Below, in pieces: positions 6,425 through 17,184 of a DNA stretch of 22,131 nucleotides. Position 1 is the first letter of the stretch. Each line of letters starts with the position of its first letter. This DNA is from Chitinivibrio sp051745065 (GTDB lineage: Bacteria; Fibrobacterota; Chitinivibrionia; Chitinivibrionales; Chitinivibrionaceae): positions 1 to 22,131 of the forward strand of contig JBNJDQ010000023.1 in NCBI GenBank assembly GCA_051745065.1. Direction: 5' to 3'. Both the position numbers and the translations under genes were made by a program. A model generated the notes under the pieces. That model was not told the origin of the DNA and did not search any database. It saw only the letters and a list, made by a program, of their open reading frames with translations.

Positions 6425-8014
6425 CTACTTTTTAATTCCCAGAACTTCCTTATACCGCTCAACAGAGCCGTCGGCATATTCCATGGTGGCGTAGATAACG
6501 TAGGTACCCGGAGCAACTGCCGCCCCGGCGCGATTCTTCATATCCCATGAAAAAAGAGCTCCTTCGGAAACACTGCTGCGTGATTCCTGCAGATCGAGAA
6601 GATTGCCGGTCATATCAAATACAGCAATCTGGACCAGAGCGGGATCACCGGTGATTACCACCAGGGAGGAGGATCCTGCATCCCGGCGGACCGGATTGGC
6701 TGTCGGATAAATGCCGCGGCTGATGTTGCCGGCGTCCACCTCCGCCTCTTCGATGATCTTGGTATCCCCCATATCGTCAATGATCTGCACATTCGGGTAG
6801 TAGCGTTTCACGCAGTTGATGTAGCCGTCATCCTCCAGGGCAGATTCCGCCGTTTCGTACCCCACAAGCTGACAGGCGAAATTGCCGTGGGGCCGAGCCG
6901 GATCGTAGGACCAGTCATTGTCCCACTGGATCAACATGGCTCCCGCTCCGCCGGTGATGAAATTATCCTGTTTTTCGCAGCCCAGCTGCTCATCTTCATC
7001 GATGGGAACACCAAGATACTCACAGATGTTTTTGTAGTAGTTGACACGGTTCAGGGGCTGTTTCTTTCCTTCGCTGCCGGGGCCGCATTCAATGCCACCG
7101 TTGATGACGTTGATTGTGGCACCGAACCCCGGAACAATTCCCTGAGCTGAATCCACGGCGTTTGGCTGCCAGGTGCCATCCATGACATGGAGCATGCTCG
7201 GCTTGGGCGGACGGGGGTAGACATAGAAGAATATTGCTGAAGCAAGATTCAACCACGTGCTTGCAACCAGTCCCGGATCATCAAGAAGGACTGTTGCATC
7301 TTCATACATAGCATCGGAAAAGGCACCGTAGTTATAGTGATAGGAGAGCTGTTTGGCCCCGCGACCGAAATACCCCTGCCATTCTCCGTCTTCAGTTTTT
7401 CCGCAGGGCCATTTTTCGTTCTGCCATTCGTCTGCGCCGCATTCCTGACTGTATCCGCTCATACCTTCTTCATAGTTCATTTCCCGGACATAATGCAGGC
7501 CCTGCCGCCAGCGGGGAATCCCTTCGGTTTCTGCCATGTAATCATCTCCCGCACCGGTCTCCTGTGCAAAATGGGCAAAGCAGGTGGCAATGGCCCGTCG
7601 GGCAATGGCATCGGCGTCACGGCCGTCATTGTAGTCGCCGCAGAATGCGGGAAACTTGCCCACTGCCCGAAGGAATCCCGTGTATGTATACTCCGGAGCT
7701 TTCACCGGAGTCAGGTAATCCCATTTCTCCTGTGTCAGGATCTGTTCCACCCGCTTCACGTTGGCGGGGTTTTCTGCACGGCCGGGAACGATTTTCTCCA
7801 CCTCTTCGTTGGGAATCGTACGGATCGTCTGCTTTACTTCATCGTACAGAGGATCAGCGGTCATACGCATCTCTTCACTGAGAAGCCAGGATTTGCGCAC
7901 GGAGAATGTTCCGTCTCCGTTGTCAATAATGTTTGTGTCGAGATCTGTTTCCGCAGAAAAAACCTGTAAAACCAGGAAACAGAGAAAGAGTGCGGTTGAA
8001 ATTCGCGTCATCAT
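6425..8014 (-). CDS. secreted GH19 chitinase with C-terminal FlgD-Ig-like domain
   Basis: This endo-acting enzyme would cleave beta-1,4 links in chitin outside the cytoplasm. The 529-residue protein has a signal peptide (residues 1-21, ending QVFSA), a poorly recognised N-terminal region (22-105), a GH19 catalytic domain (about 108-395) and a C-terminal domain (about 437-529). GH19 marks are CFAHFAQETGAG with the likely catalytic acid E152, a second candidate Glu E178 in HYVREMN, YFGRGAKQLSYHYNYG (215-230), GFGATINVINGGIECG and NRVNYYKNICEYLGV. The C-terminal pattern VAVFDMTGNL-like, WDMKNRAG, APGTYVIYA resembles FlgD-Ig-like domains that often end secreted proteins in the FCB group. ATG at 8014 is chosen because AAGGTGG lies five bases upstream. 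A GTG at 8023 falls inside that element. Confidence 0.9.
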   Translation of the reverse strand: MMTRISTALFLCFLVLQVFSAETDLDTNIIDNGDGTFSVRKSWLLSEEMRMTADPLYDEVKQTIRTIPNEEVEKIVPGRAENPANVKRVEQILTQEKWDYLTPVKAPEYTYTGFLRAVGKFPAFCGDYNDGRDADAIARRAIATCFAHFAQETGAGDDYMAETEGIPRWRQGLHYVREMNYEEGMSGYSQECGADEWQNEKWPCGKTEDGEWQGYFGRGAKQLSYHYNYGAFSDAMYEDATVLLDDPGLVASTWLNLASAIFFYVYPRPPKPSMLHVMDGTWQPNAVDSAQGIVPGFGATINVINGGIECGPGSEGKKQPLNRVNYYKNICEYLGVPIDEDEQLGCEKQDNFITGGAGAMLIQWDNDWSYDPARPHGNFACQLVGYETAESALEDDGYINCVKRYYPNVQIIDDMGDTKIIEEAEVDAGNISRGIYPTANPVRRDAGSSSLVVITGDPALVQIAVFDMTGNLLDLQESRSSVSEGALFSWDMKNRAGAAVAPGTYVIYATMEYADGSVERYKEVLGIKK

Positions 8015-8045
8015 AGAACCCACCTTAAAAATTGAAATGCCTTCA

Positions 8046-8051
8046 AATATA
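8046..8051 (-). promoter_or_regulatory. candidate -10 element of the chitinase gene
   Basis: On the minus strand TATATT lies about 32 bases upstream of the chitinase ATG, which would give a leader of about 25 bases. No good -35 is visible at normal spacing; the DnaA-box-like site sits there instead, so an activator may be needed. Confidence 0.35.
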
Positions 8052-8067
8052 CAAAAAAAGCATCTTT

Positions 8068-8076
8068 TGTGGATAA
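8068..8076 (-). promoter_or_regulatory. consensus DnaA-box sequence upstream of the chitinase gene
   Basis: TTATCCACA on the minus strand exactly matches the consensus DnaA box. It lies 16 bp upstream of the candidate -10, near the expected -35. One exact nine-base match in 22 kb on two strands is not rare, so this may be chance. Confidence 0.4.
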
Positions 8077-8261
8077 TTTTACCTGTAAAAAACTGGAGGA
8101 CAGTTTAAAACCGTGGTGCGCAGGTGTTTTCCACTGCAGTTCAGAAGAAACACGGGACGTTGGGAATTGCTGGGCTGCACAGGAGATGCGGTGATACTGC
8201 TATCCCTGCACATTGAGACGATGGGGGCGTTCTGCTATATGCGGGGAAAGGGCAAAAAAAA

Positions 8262-8283
8262 AGGCTGCCCCGAAGGACAGCCT
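8262..8283 (-). terminator. Rho-independent terminator of carAB
   Basis: On the minus strand AGGCTGTCC pairs with GGGCAGCCT through nine pairs including one G-U, closing a TTCG tetraloop (C-UUCG-G, unusually stable in RNA). Nine T residues follow. It starts 21 bases after the carB stop. Confidence 0.92.
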
Positions 8284-8304
8284 CTGTGTTCTGCACGAGC
8301 AGAG

Positions 8305-11580
<3,276 letters not shown>

Positions 11581-11583
11581 TGA

Positions 11584-12714
11584 TTAACCTCTCTTTGATC
11601 CCGCTGAGTTGGCTTCCATCATTTCAATAAACTCTTTAAAAAGGTATGCTGAATCATGCGGTCCCGGAGATGCTTCAGGATGATACTGCACACTGAATAC
11701 CTGCCGATCTGCATCGATAATCCCGGCACAGGTGTTATCGTTGATATTGACATGACTTTCGGTGATTCCGCTGCCCTCCAGGGATTTCATATCCGTGCAG
11801 TAGCAGTGATTCTGCGCCGTTATTTCAATCTTTCCGGTGGTACTGTGCTGAATTGGATGGTTGGCGCCGTGGTGGCCGAATTTTAACTTATAGGTTTTGC
11901 CCTTCAGGGCGAGGGTGATCAGCTGATGGCCCAGACAGATACCGTAGACGGGAACTTTTCCGATCAGGTCTGCGATCATGCGGTGAGCGTAAGTCACAGC
12001 CGAGGGATCACCGGGACCATTTGAAAGAAATACGCCGTCCGGTGCATAGGCAAGGATTTCTTTCGCAGAGGTTGATGCCGGAACGACCTGCACTTTACAG
12101 CCGAGGCGCGAGAGAATGCGCAGAATATTGTTTTTGACACCGAAATCAACAGCAACCACGGTGAATCGATTTTCGGTTCCGGCCGGTCGGCCGGGGGTTC
12201 CCGTAAAAAGGTACGGTTCGCTGCAGGTCACTTCTTTAACAGAATCAACACCGCTCAGGCCTTCCCAGTCAGCCGCTTCCTGTGCCAGTGCCTGCATGTC
12301 CGGCGCTTCTTCCCCGGCGTAGAGCACGGCTTTCATGGAGCCGGCCAGGCGGATATGCCGGGTCAGTGCACGGGTGTCGATCCGTTCAATGCCGACAATA
12401 CCCTGTTGTTCCAGATACTCACCCAAAGGCATGGATGCAGTGAAATTTGAGGGATATCTGCAGGCTTCTTTTACTATAAAGCCTTCCACCTGAACCTTAC
12501 CGGATTCAACATCCTCTTCGTTTACGCCGTAATTACCTATTTGGGGATAGGTCATCGTCACTATCTGCCGATTGTATGATGGATCCGTCAGAATTTCCTG
12601 ATATCCGGTCATACTGGTGTTGAAAACAACTTCTCCCAGGGCCTTTCCCTGAGCCCCGAAGGAGCGCCCTTTGAATACTGTTCCGTCTTCCAGAACTACA
12701 TAGCCGTTTACCAC
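11584..12714 (-). CDS. carA: carbamoyl-phosphate synthase small (glutaminase) subunit
   Basis: CarA hydrolyses glutamine and channels the ammonia to CarB. The 376-residue protein has the CarA-specific N-terminal domain (VLEDGTVFKGRSFGA, FNTSMTGYQEILTDPSY, IDTRALTRHIR) and a class I amidotransferase domain (about 185-365). Catalytic residues are C260 in VYGICLGHQ, and H345 and E347 in VQYHPEASPGP. The start is GTG at 12714, with AGAGAGG four bases upstream. An extra ATG start is not available nearby. The leader can fold in ways that may control expression (see the 12717-12737 and 12743-12772 entries). It is the first gene of the carAB operon. Confidence 0.96.
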   Translation of the reverse strand: MVNGYVVLEDGTVFKGRSFGAQGKALGEVVFNTSMTGYQEILTDPSYNRQIVTMTYPQIGNYGVNEEDVESGKVQVEGFIVKEACRYPSNFTASMPLGEYLEQQGIVGIERIDTRALTRHIRLAGSMKAVLYAGEEAPDMQALAQEAADWEGLSGVDSVKEVTCSEPYLFTGTPGRPAGTENRFTVVAVDFGVKNNILRILSRLGCKVQVVPASTSAKEILAYAPDGVFLSNGPGDPSAVTYAHRMIADLIGKVPVYGICLGHQLITLALKGKTYKLKFGHHGANHPIQHSTTGKIEITAQNHCYCTDMKSLEGSGITESHVNINDNTCAGIIDADRQVFSVQYHPEASPGPHDSAYLFKEFIEMMEANSAGSKRG

Positions 12715-12716
12715 AA

Positions 12717-12737
12717 GACCTCTCTTTTTTTAGAGTC
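12717..12737 (-). promoter_or_regulatory. possible hairpin covering the carA ribosome binding site
   Basis: On the minus strand GACTCT (plus 12732-12737) can pair with AGAGGTC (plus 12717-12723), with one bulged G and an A-rich loop. The pairing would hide most of the AGAGAGG that serves carA. Six base pairs with a bulge is a weak structure, so control by it is only a possibility. Confidence 0.3.
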
Positions 12738-12742
12738 CGGGC

Positions 12743-12772
12743 AAAAAAAAAGATGGGGTACACCTTTTTTTT
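12743..12772 (-). terminator. A/T-stemmed hairpin in the carA leader (possible attenuator)
   Basis: On the minus strand eight A, then GGTG, TACCC loop, CATC, then nine T can form a stem of about 12 pairs including one G-U, ending in a long U-run. It lies 28 bases upstream of the carA GTG. It may be a terminator inside the leader (attenuation), or a shield against transcription entering from upstream. Because its arms are A- and T-runs, it could work in both directions. Confidence 0.4.
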
Positions 12773-12795
12773 GCTTCAACTGTTTATGCTTAAAA

Positions 12796-12910
12796 TTGCC
12801 AAATTTTATCGAATATATATGTTTGCGTGTTTTTTATAAACCCTTCTTCCCAATATTTCCCTAAATTTCCTTTCCGCACTTCTTAATGCTGTTATACCGG
12901 TTTGTAAAAT
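12796..12910 (+). promoter_or_regulatory. candidate promoter region of the zinc-ribbon/fliN transcript
   Basis: Two weak options are visible. TTGCCA (12796-12801) and TATGTT (12818-12823), spaced 16 bp, would give a leader of about 115 bases. TTAATG (12883-12888) and TAAAAT (12905-12910), also spaced 16 bp, would give about 27 bases. I cannot choose between them. Confidence 0.3.
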
Positions 12911-12943
12911 GTATTTTCATGCAGTAAATAAGGAGTGCAATCG

Positions 12944-13744
12944 ATGAAATGTACAAATTGCGGTGCCCCGGTTTCCGGATATGATTTTTCCTGTGCCCTG
13001 TGTGGTCAGCCTCCCGCTGCGTTGCGTGCACAAAGCTCTGAAAAGTCACTGGAGGAACAGGTCGGTACCTTTTTCAATGAGGCCCTGCTCTTTCTTCTTT
13101 CACCACAGAAGGCGGTGAAGACAGGACCTCTTTTTCCAACGGTCGGGGCCGGTATCCGGTATCTTCTGGTACTGTTTTCCATTGCCTTCTCCCTGCGGGC
13201 TCTTGCCGGAGAGGCTCTTCTTACGCAGCATGCCGTGGAAGGAGTTCATCGTCTTATTGCCCTGGGGCATCCTCTTGTTACTCTCTCCAATGTGGCTGAA
13301 GTTGCAGGTTTTGAGAGTTACTCCGCACCGCTGAAATTCTTTGCGGCAGCTTTGTATCCGGTGATATTAACAGTTGCTTTGATTGTCGGCATTTTTATTC
13401 CGGTGACGGTTTTCTTTTTTATCCTCCGTCCTGTTGCATCTGTTTCATATTCGCGTATCTTCGGCGTTTTCTGTCGCGCTCTGACGCCCCTTGTGGTAAC
13501 CTTTCTTCCGGCAGTTGGTCCGCCCCTGGCGGTTTTCCTGTCCCTGTACATCCTTTTTGGACTTCTTCAGCGCGAATACGGTGCGGATCTGTCAATAATT
13601 TTTGTACGACTTGTTCTGCCCCTGGGACTGCCCCTGATTCTTCTTCTGACTTATCTTTTGCAATGTACGGGCAGCTTCTCCGGAGTGCTGCTGAATACAC
13701 TGCTCTTTAATTTTATCGCCCTTCTTTCGGTTTTGGGCTTATGA
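12944..13744 (+). CDS. zinc-ribbon membrane protein of unknown function
   Basis: The 266-residue product opens with a short zinc ribbon, CTNC...CALC (Cys 3, 6, 17 and 20), followed by a soluble linker. Five or so hydrophobic segments run from about residue 65 to the end (for example ILTVALIVGIFIPVTVFFFI and FVRLVLPLGLPLILLLTYLL). The layout, an N-terminal zinc ribbon plus a bundle of membrane helices, resembles Yip1-type bacterial membrane proteins, but I cannot confirm that family. The start is ATG at 12944, with AAGGAG eight bases upstream; a GTG at 12935 lies within that element. The fliN-type gene follows after 42 bp, so the two are probably co-transcribed. Confidence 0.75.
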   Translation: MKCTNCGAPVSGYDFSCALCGQPPAALRAQSSEKSLEEQVGTFFNEALLFLLSPQKAVKTGPLFPTVGAGIRYLLVLFSIAFSLRALAGEALLTQHAVEGVHRLIALGHPLVTLSNVAEVAGFESYSAPLKFFAAALYPVILTVALIVGIFIPVTVFFFILRPVASVSYSRIFGVFCRALTPLVVTFLPAVGPPLAVFLSLYILFGLLQREYGADLSIIFVRLVLPLGLPLILLLTYLLQCTGSFSGVLLNTLLFNFIALLSVLGL

Positions 13745-13786
13745 TATGCGTAGTTACGCCGATAGTACGGGGGTAAGGAGATTTGT

Positions 13787-14047
13787 ATGGCTAATTCGAT
13801 AAATATGCTTCTTGATGTGCCGGTGCATCTTTCTGTGCAGCTTGGACAGACCAGAATGAGCGTTCGACGGCTGCTGAAGCTGAAGAAAGGTAAACTTGTC
13901 CTGCTGAATCGCCTCTCCGGTGAATCTGTGGATGTATTTGTCAACGACAAGCTCCTTGCAAAAGGGGAGATCACCGTTGAGAATGATAAGATTAATGTTC
14001 GCATCAGCAACCTTTACAGTGCCAGAGAACGGTATCTGCATTTGTAG
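13787..14047 (+). CDS. fliN: FliN-type flagellar motor switch protein (SpoA domain)
   Basis: The 86-residue protein is almost entirely a SpoA (FliM/FliN C-terminal) domain: LLDVPVHLSVQLGQTRMSVRRLL, LLNRLSGESVDVFVNDKLLAKGEI and VRISNLY match the usual FliN order. FliN sits in the C-ring on the cytoplasmic side of the flagellar motor and takes part in torque generation and direction switching. The same domain also occurs in type III secretion C-ring proteins, so the flagellar role is likely but not certain. No other flagellar gene is in view, which is unusual because fliN normally sits with fliM and fliP. AAGGAG precedes the ATG at the right distance. Confidence 0.87.
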   Translation: MANSINMLLDVPVHLSVQLGQTRMSVRRLLKLKKGKLVLLNRLSGESVDVFVNDKLLAKGEITVENDKINVRISNLYSARERYLHL

Positions 14048-14080
14048 GTTTCCCCTTATTTATTTGTTTTAATCTTTTGG

Positions 14081-14112
14081 TGCAGCGCTTAAGAATGTAT
14101 TTTAGTGCTGCA
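14081..14112 (+). promoter_or_regulatory. inverted repeat over the candidate aspartokinase promoter
   Basis: TGCAGCGC (14081-14088) and GTGCTGCA (14105-14112) form an 8-bp inverted repeat with one G-T position. TATTTT (14099-14104), the likeliest -10, lies just inside the right arm, and the gene starts 26 bases downstream. The arrangement suits a repressor operator. The 90-base gap before the gene is too short for a lysine riboswitch. Confidence 0.4.
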
Positions 14113-14137
14113 TATTAATTTCTCGTATGGAGTTATA

Positions 14138-15511
14138 ATGTCCTATATTGTGTGTAAGTTTGGCGGAACTTCTGTTGCGACTGACAGTGCACTGAAACAG
14201 ATTAAGAAGATCATCTCCCTGGACAAGCGCAGAAAAGTATTGGTACTTTCTGCACCGGGGAAGGCTTCCGGTATTGTTACCAAGGTGACGGATTATCTCC
14301 TTGCAGTTGCTGAGAAAAGCCTGAAAAAACGCGATGTCACAAAAGATGTTGCCTCCGTGAAGCGGCGTTTTATCGACAATTACACCGCCCTCGGACTTTC
14401 AGAGGATGCTGTTCTCACGGTCGTCGACCGTCTTGATGACCGTATCAAAATGAAAAAGGATAACCCCGAACGTTTCCGTGATGCCATCGTTGCTTCAGGA
14501 GAAGAGTTTAATGCAGAGCTTTTTGCGGCATATCTTAATTCCTGCGATATCAAAGCAGCCTTTGTCTGTCCCCAGAGCATTTCCCTTGAGGTAACATCGG
14601 TCTTCGGTGATGCCCGACCCACGGAACAGGGGATGAAGAATCTGGAGAAGGTCAACGACCTTGTCGATGGTGAAACTGTCGTGGTGTTCCCCGGTTTTTA
14701 CGGTGTGACTGCCGACGGCGATACGGCGACCTTTTCCCGGGGCGGTTCCGATCTCACCGGTGCCCTTATTGCCGATGCCATTGGAGCGATTGAATATGAA
14801 AACTGGACTGATGTAAACGGTATTCTCAGTGCCAACCCTAAAGTTGTACCTGAACCGGATCAGATTTCTGCATTGACTTACAAGGAGATGCGAGAGCTTT
14901 CCTACATGGGTTTCAAGGTCTTTCACGAGGAAGCGGTAAAACCCGTGACCGAAAAAAAGGTGCCCATTCGTTTGCGCAATACCAATAACCTGAAAAACCG
15001 GGGGACCCTGATTGTTTCCGAGCGCCTTCCGGATGAACGGGATATTGTCGGTATTGCAGCGGCATCGGGCTTTTGTCTGTTCAATATTCAGAAATTCCTC
15101 ATGAACCGCGAGAAGGGCTTTGGCCGTCGGACCTTCCAGATCTTTGAAGAGCTGGATCTCTCCTATGAACACTCACCTTCCGGGGTGGATGATCTCTCTG
15201 TGGTTCTGGACCAGAACCAGCTTCAGCCGGGGACCGTTAATCAGATTGTGCGCAAGATTGAAGAGGAGCTTGAACCCGATGATATCCGCATTGAGTTCGG
15301 GCTTTCCCTGATTGTTGTTGTCGGTGAAGGGCTTCTGCATAAAATCGGTGTTCTTGCCGCAGCGGCACAGGCCTTTTCCGATTCCGATATCAACATCAAG
15401 ATTGTGAATCAGGGCAGTTCTGAAATCAGTATTATCTTCGGTATTGACTCCAAGGATGAAGATAAGGCTGTGCGTATTCTTTACGATAAGTTTTTTAACG
15501 AAACAGACTGA
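14138..15511 (+). CDS. lysC: aspartokinase (monofunctional, LysC type)
   Basis: The enzyme phosphorylates L-aspartate, the first step toward lysine, threonine, methionine and diaminopimelate. The 457-residue protein has the kinase start KFGGTSV (7-13), VLVLSAPGKASG, DAIVASGEEFNAELFAAYL, VFPGFYGVTADGDTATFSRGGSDLTGALIADA and ENWTDVNGI, then tandem ACT domains (about 310-457) that bind feedback inhibitors in relatives. Length and layout fit the ThrA/LysC-like monofunctional class, not the shorter alpha/beta class. ATG at 14138 is chosen because GGAG lies six bases upstream and the protein then begins MSYIVCKFGGTSV. An earlier in-frame start at 14105 lies inside the promoter inverted repeat. No homoserine dehydrogenase part is fused. 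Confidence 0.93.
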   Translation: MSYIVCKFGGTSVATDSALKQIKKIISLDKRRKVLVLSAPGKASGIVTKVTDYLLAVAEKSLKKRDVTKDVASVKRRFIDNYTALGLSEDAVLTVVDRLDDRIKMKKDNPERFRDAIVASGEEFNAELFAAYLNSCDIKAAFVCPQSISLEVTSVFGDARPTEQGMKNLEKVNDLVDGETVVVFPGFYGVTADGDTATFSRGGSDLTGALIADAIGAIEYENWTDVNGILSANPKVVPEPDQISALTYKEMRELSYMGFKVFHEEAVKPVTEKKVPIRLRNTNNLKNRGTLIVSERLPDERDIVGIAAASGFCLFNIQKFLMNREKGFGRRTFQIFEELDLSYEHSPSGVDDLSVVLDQNQLQPGTVNQIVRKIEEELEPDDIRIEFGLSLIVVVGEGLLHKIGVLAAAAQAFSDSDINIKIVNQGSSEISIIFGIDSKDEDKAVRILYDKFFNETD

Positions 15512-15538
15512 ATTTTCGTCCTGAGAAGATATTTTTAC

Positions 15539-15562
15539 CGGGCTGTCCCTGTGGACGGCCCG
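15539..15562 (+). terminator. Rho-independent terminator of the aspartokinase gene
   Basis: CGGGCTGTCC (15539-15548) pairs with GGACGGCCCG (15553-15562) through ten pairs including one G-U, around a 4-base loop. TTTTTGTTTT follows. It lies 27 bases after the aspartokinase stop. Confidence 0.92.
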
Positions 15563-15731
15563 TTTTTGTTTTAATATTATCCCGGATTTTTCCTCCCCTT
15601 AATTCTTCACTCTCCGGTGTACGCCGAATGTATATTTCATGCACAGAAAAAGATCTGCCGTGTATGAGGTTCTTTTCGGATTTATTCCTGCTCATACATT
15701 CCATACAGCTTTTTCATGAAGAGGTCCCTGT

Positions 15732-15780
15732 GTACATTGTACCCGGGCGGCTGTGCTCTTCCGGTGTACCTTCCGGAGGT
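15732..15780 (+). promoter_or_regulatory. inverted repeats in the MATE gene leader
   Basis: GTAC-ATT-GTAC (15732-15742) is a perfect 4-bp dyad with a 3-base centre. Closer to the gene, TCCGG (15760-15764) and CCGGA (15773-15777) form a 5-bp stem that overlaps the ribosome binding site GGAGGT (15775-15780). Either could affect expression, but both are short. Nothing else stands out between the terminator at 15562 and the gene. Confidence 0.25.
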
Positions 15781-15784
15781 GAAA

Positions 15785-17107
15785 ATGACTTCTTTCCCGA
15801 CAGCATTTCGCGAAACCCTTTTCTTTGCCCTGCCCGTGGTTGCCGGACAGATCGGGCACATGCTTTTCGGTGTTGGAGACACCCTGTTTCTGGGCCATTA
15901 CGGTACGGTGGATCTGTCAGCGCTTGGTATTGCAACAGCCCTGAGTATGCCTTTTTTCCTTATTGGAATGGGAATTACGTATGTTATCAGCCCGCTGAAA
16001 GCCCGGGCGGGACGGGATGAAAACAGTGCCTTTGTGCGGACGTCCCTTCGTGCGGGACTTTGTATCGGAATTGTTCTGGCGGTGCTGTTCTGTGTACTGG
16101 CCCGGCTGGTGCCTCACATGGGCTATTCTGCTGATGTAACCGCAGGGATACAGGTGTATCTGCGCATTACAGCGGTATCAAATATTCCGGCCCTGATCTT
16201 TCAGGTTTTACGTGAAAATCTGCAGGCCCGGGAACGAACTGCTGTACCAAATGCAATAATACTGGCTTTTAACGCTGTCAACCTCCTGCTTAACTACGCT
16301 GCAGTGTTTTCTCTGGATCTGGGGATTGCAGGGGCGGCTTTGGCCACAACGGTGTCCCGGTTTCTTATGTGTGCTGTTCTTTGGCGGTATTCCTTTTGCG
16401 GTCATCTCGAAAACGAAACATATTCAGCAATTCTGATGAAACGCATTTTTGTTTTGGGAATACCCGCCGGTCTGACCATGGTTCTTACGGCGGGTATGTT
16501 CTCTTTGGTAACTCTTCTTTCAGGATATTTCTCTGTGGAGGTCTCGGGGGCGAATAATATTATTATTACCATATCCTCGGTGAGTTATATGGTTCCCTAT
16601 GCCCTGGCATCTGCCGTTTCTGTCAAAATGGGGCAGAAACAAAACCAGGTGCAGGAAATGCGGATCTATTATACTGCTGCTGTTGTCCTGGGTCAGATTT
16701 TTGCGGTGTTCACGGCGGTTTTGTTTATATCATCCCCGCAGTACATCTTTTCCCTTGCAAGCAGTGACAGCACCGTGGCGGCTGCGGGGGTTCCTCTGCT
16801 CATACTGGTTGGTATTTATCAGATCCCTGATTCTTTTCAGTGTATCACCGCCGGTGCTCTCAGAGGATGCGGCATTACCGTAAAACCCATGCTGTATACT
16901 GCAGCGGGGGTCTGGGGTGTTGGTCTGGTAACTGCATTGATTCTGGCTTTCCCCGCGGGCCTGGATGCTGCGGGACTGTGGGCCGGCCTTGCAGTGGGAA
17001 TCAATGTGACAGCGGTGGCGGGATTTCGGACGGGAAGAAAGGTTTTTCTCACCCCCCGTTCATCTTCACAGAATGATACCCACTACCGGTCCTTACAGCG
17101 GTCATGA
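15785..17107 (+). CDS. MATE family efflux transporter
   Basis: The 440-residue inner-membrane protein has about twelve hydrophobic segments and the MATE pattern: FALPVVAGQIGHMLFGVGDTLFLGHYGTVDLSALGIATAL near the N terminus, and a second-half repeat starting ILMKRIFVLGIPAGLTMVL. Family members export drugs, dyes or metabolites in exchange for sodium or protons. The substrate here is unknown. The ATG at 15785 has a strong GGAGGT four bases upstream. An in-frame ATG at 15716 lacks this and would add 23 residues that do not look like MATE sequence. The stop lies 77 bases before the next gene's preferred start. An ATG overlapping this stop (17104) is also open in the next gene's frame. Confidence 0.88.
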   Translation: MTSFPTAFRETLFFALPVVAGQIGHMLFGVGDTLFLGHYGTVDLSALGIATALSMPFFLIGMGITYVISPLKARAGRDENSAFVRTSLRAGLCIGIVLAVLFCVLARLVPHMGYSADVTAGIQVYLRITAVSNIPALIFQVLRENLQARERTAVPNAIILAFNAVNLLLNYAAVFSLDLGIAGAALATTVSRFLMCAVLWRYSFCGHLENETYSAILMKRIFVLGIPAGLTMVLTAGMFSLVTLLSGYFSVEVSGANNIIITISSVSYMVPYALASAVSVKMGQKQNQVQEMRIYYTAAVVLGQIFAVFTAVLFISSPQYIFSLASSDSTVAAAGVPLLILVGIYQIPDSFQCITAGALRGCGITVKPMLYTAAGVWGVGLVTALILAFPAGLDAAGLWAGLAVGINVTAVAGFRTGRKVFLTPRSSSQNDTHYRSLQRS

Positions 17108-17130
17108 CCTCATCGTGCGGGAGAATTAGC

Positions 17131-17159
17131 TTTTATTCAGACCTTCCACTTTGTATATT
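17131..17159 (+). promoter_or_regulatory. candidate promoter for the XPB_N-like gene and dnaE
   Basis: TATATT (17154-17159) matches the -10 consensus at 5 of 6 bases; the -35 near 17131-17137 (TTTTATT) is poor. A start near 17166 would give a leader of about 20 bases before the ATG at 17185. Confidence 0.35.
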
Positions 17160-17184
17160 AGAGAGATTATTCCGGGGGATTGTA

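Noticed and set aside
8084..8304. Small gene at 8113-8388
   Set aside because: The frame overlaps the carAB terminator and the end of carB, and has no ribosome binding site or recognisable sequence.
14048..14137. Lysine riboswitch upstream of aspartokinase
   Set aside because: The whole intergenic gap is 90 bases, about half the length of a lysine riboswitch, and no multi-stem fold or terminator is visible.
15563..15784. Small gene between the aspartokinase terminator and the MATE gene
   Set aside because: Open frames here are short, lack ribosome binding sites or run out of frame into the MATE gene; no recognisable product.
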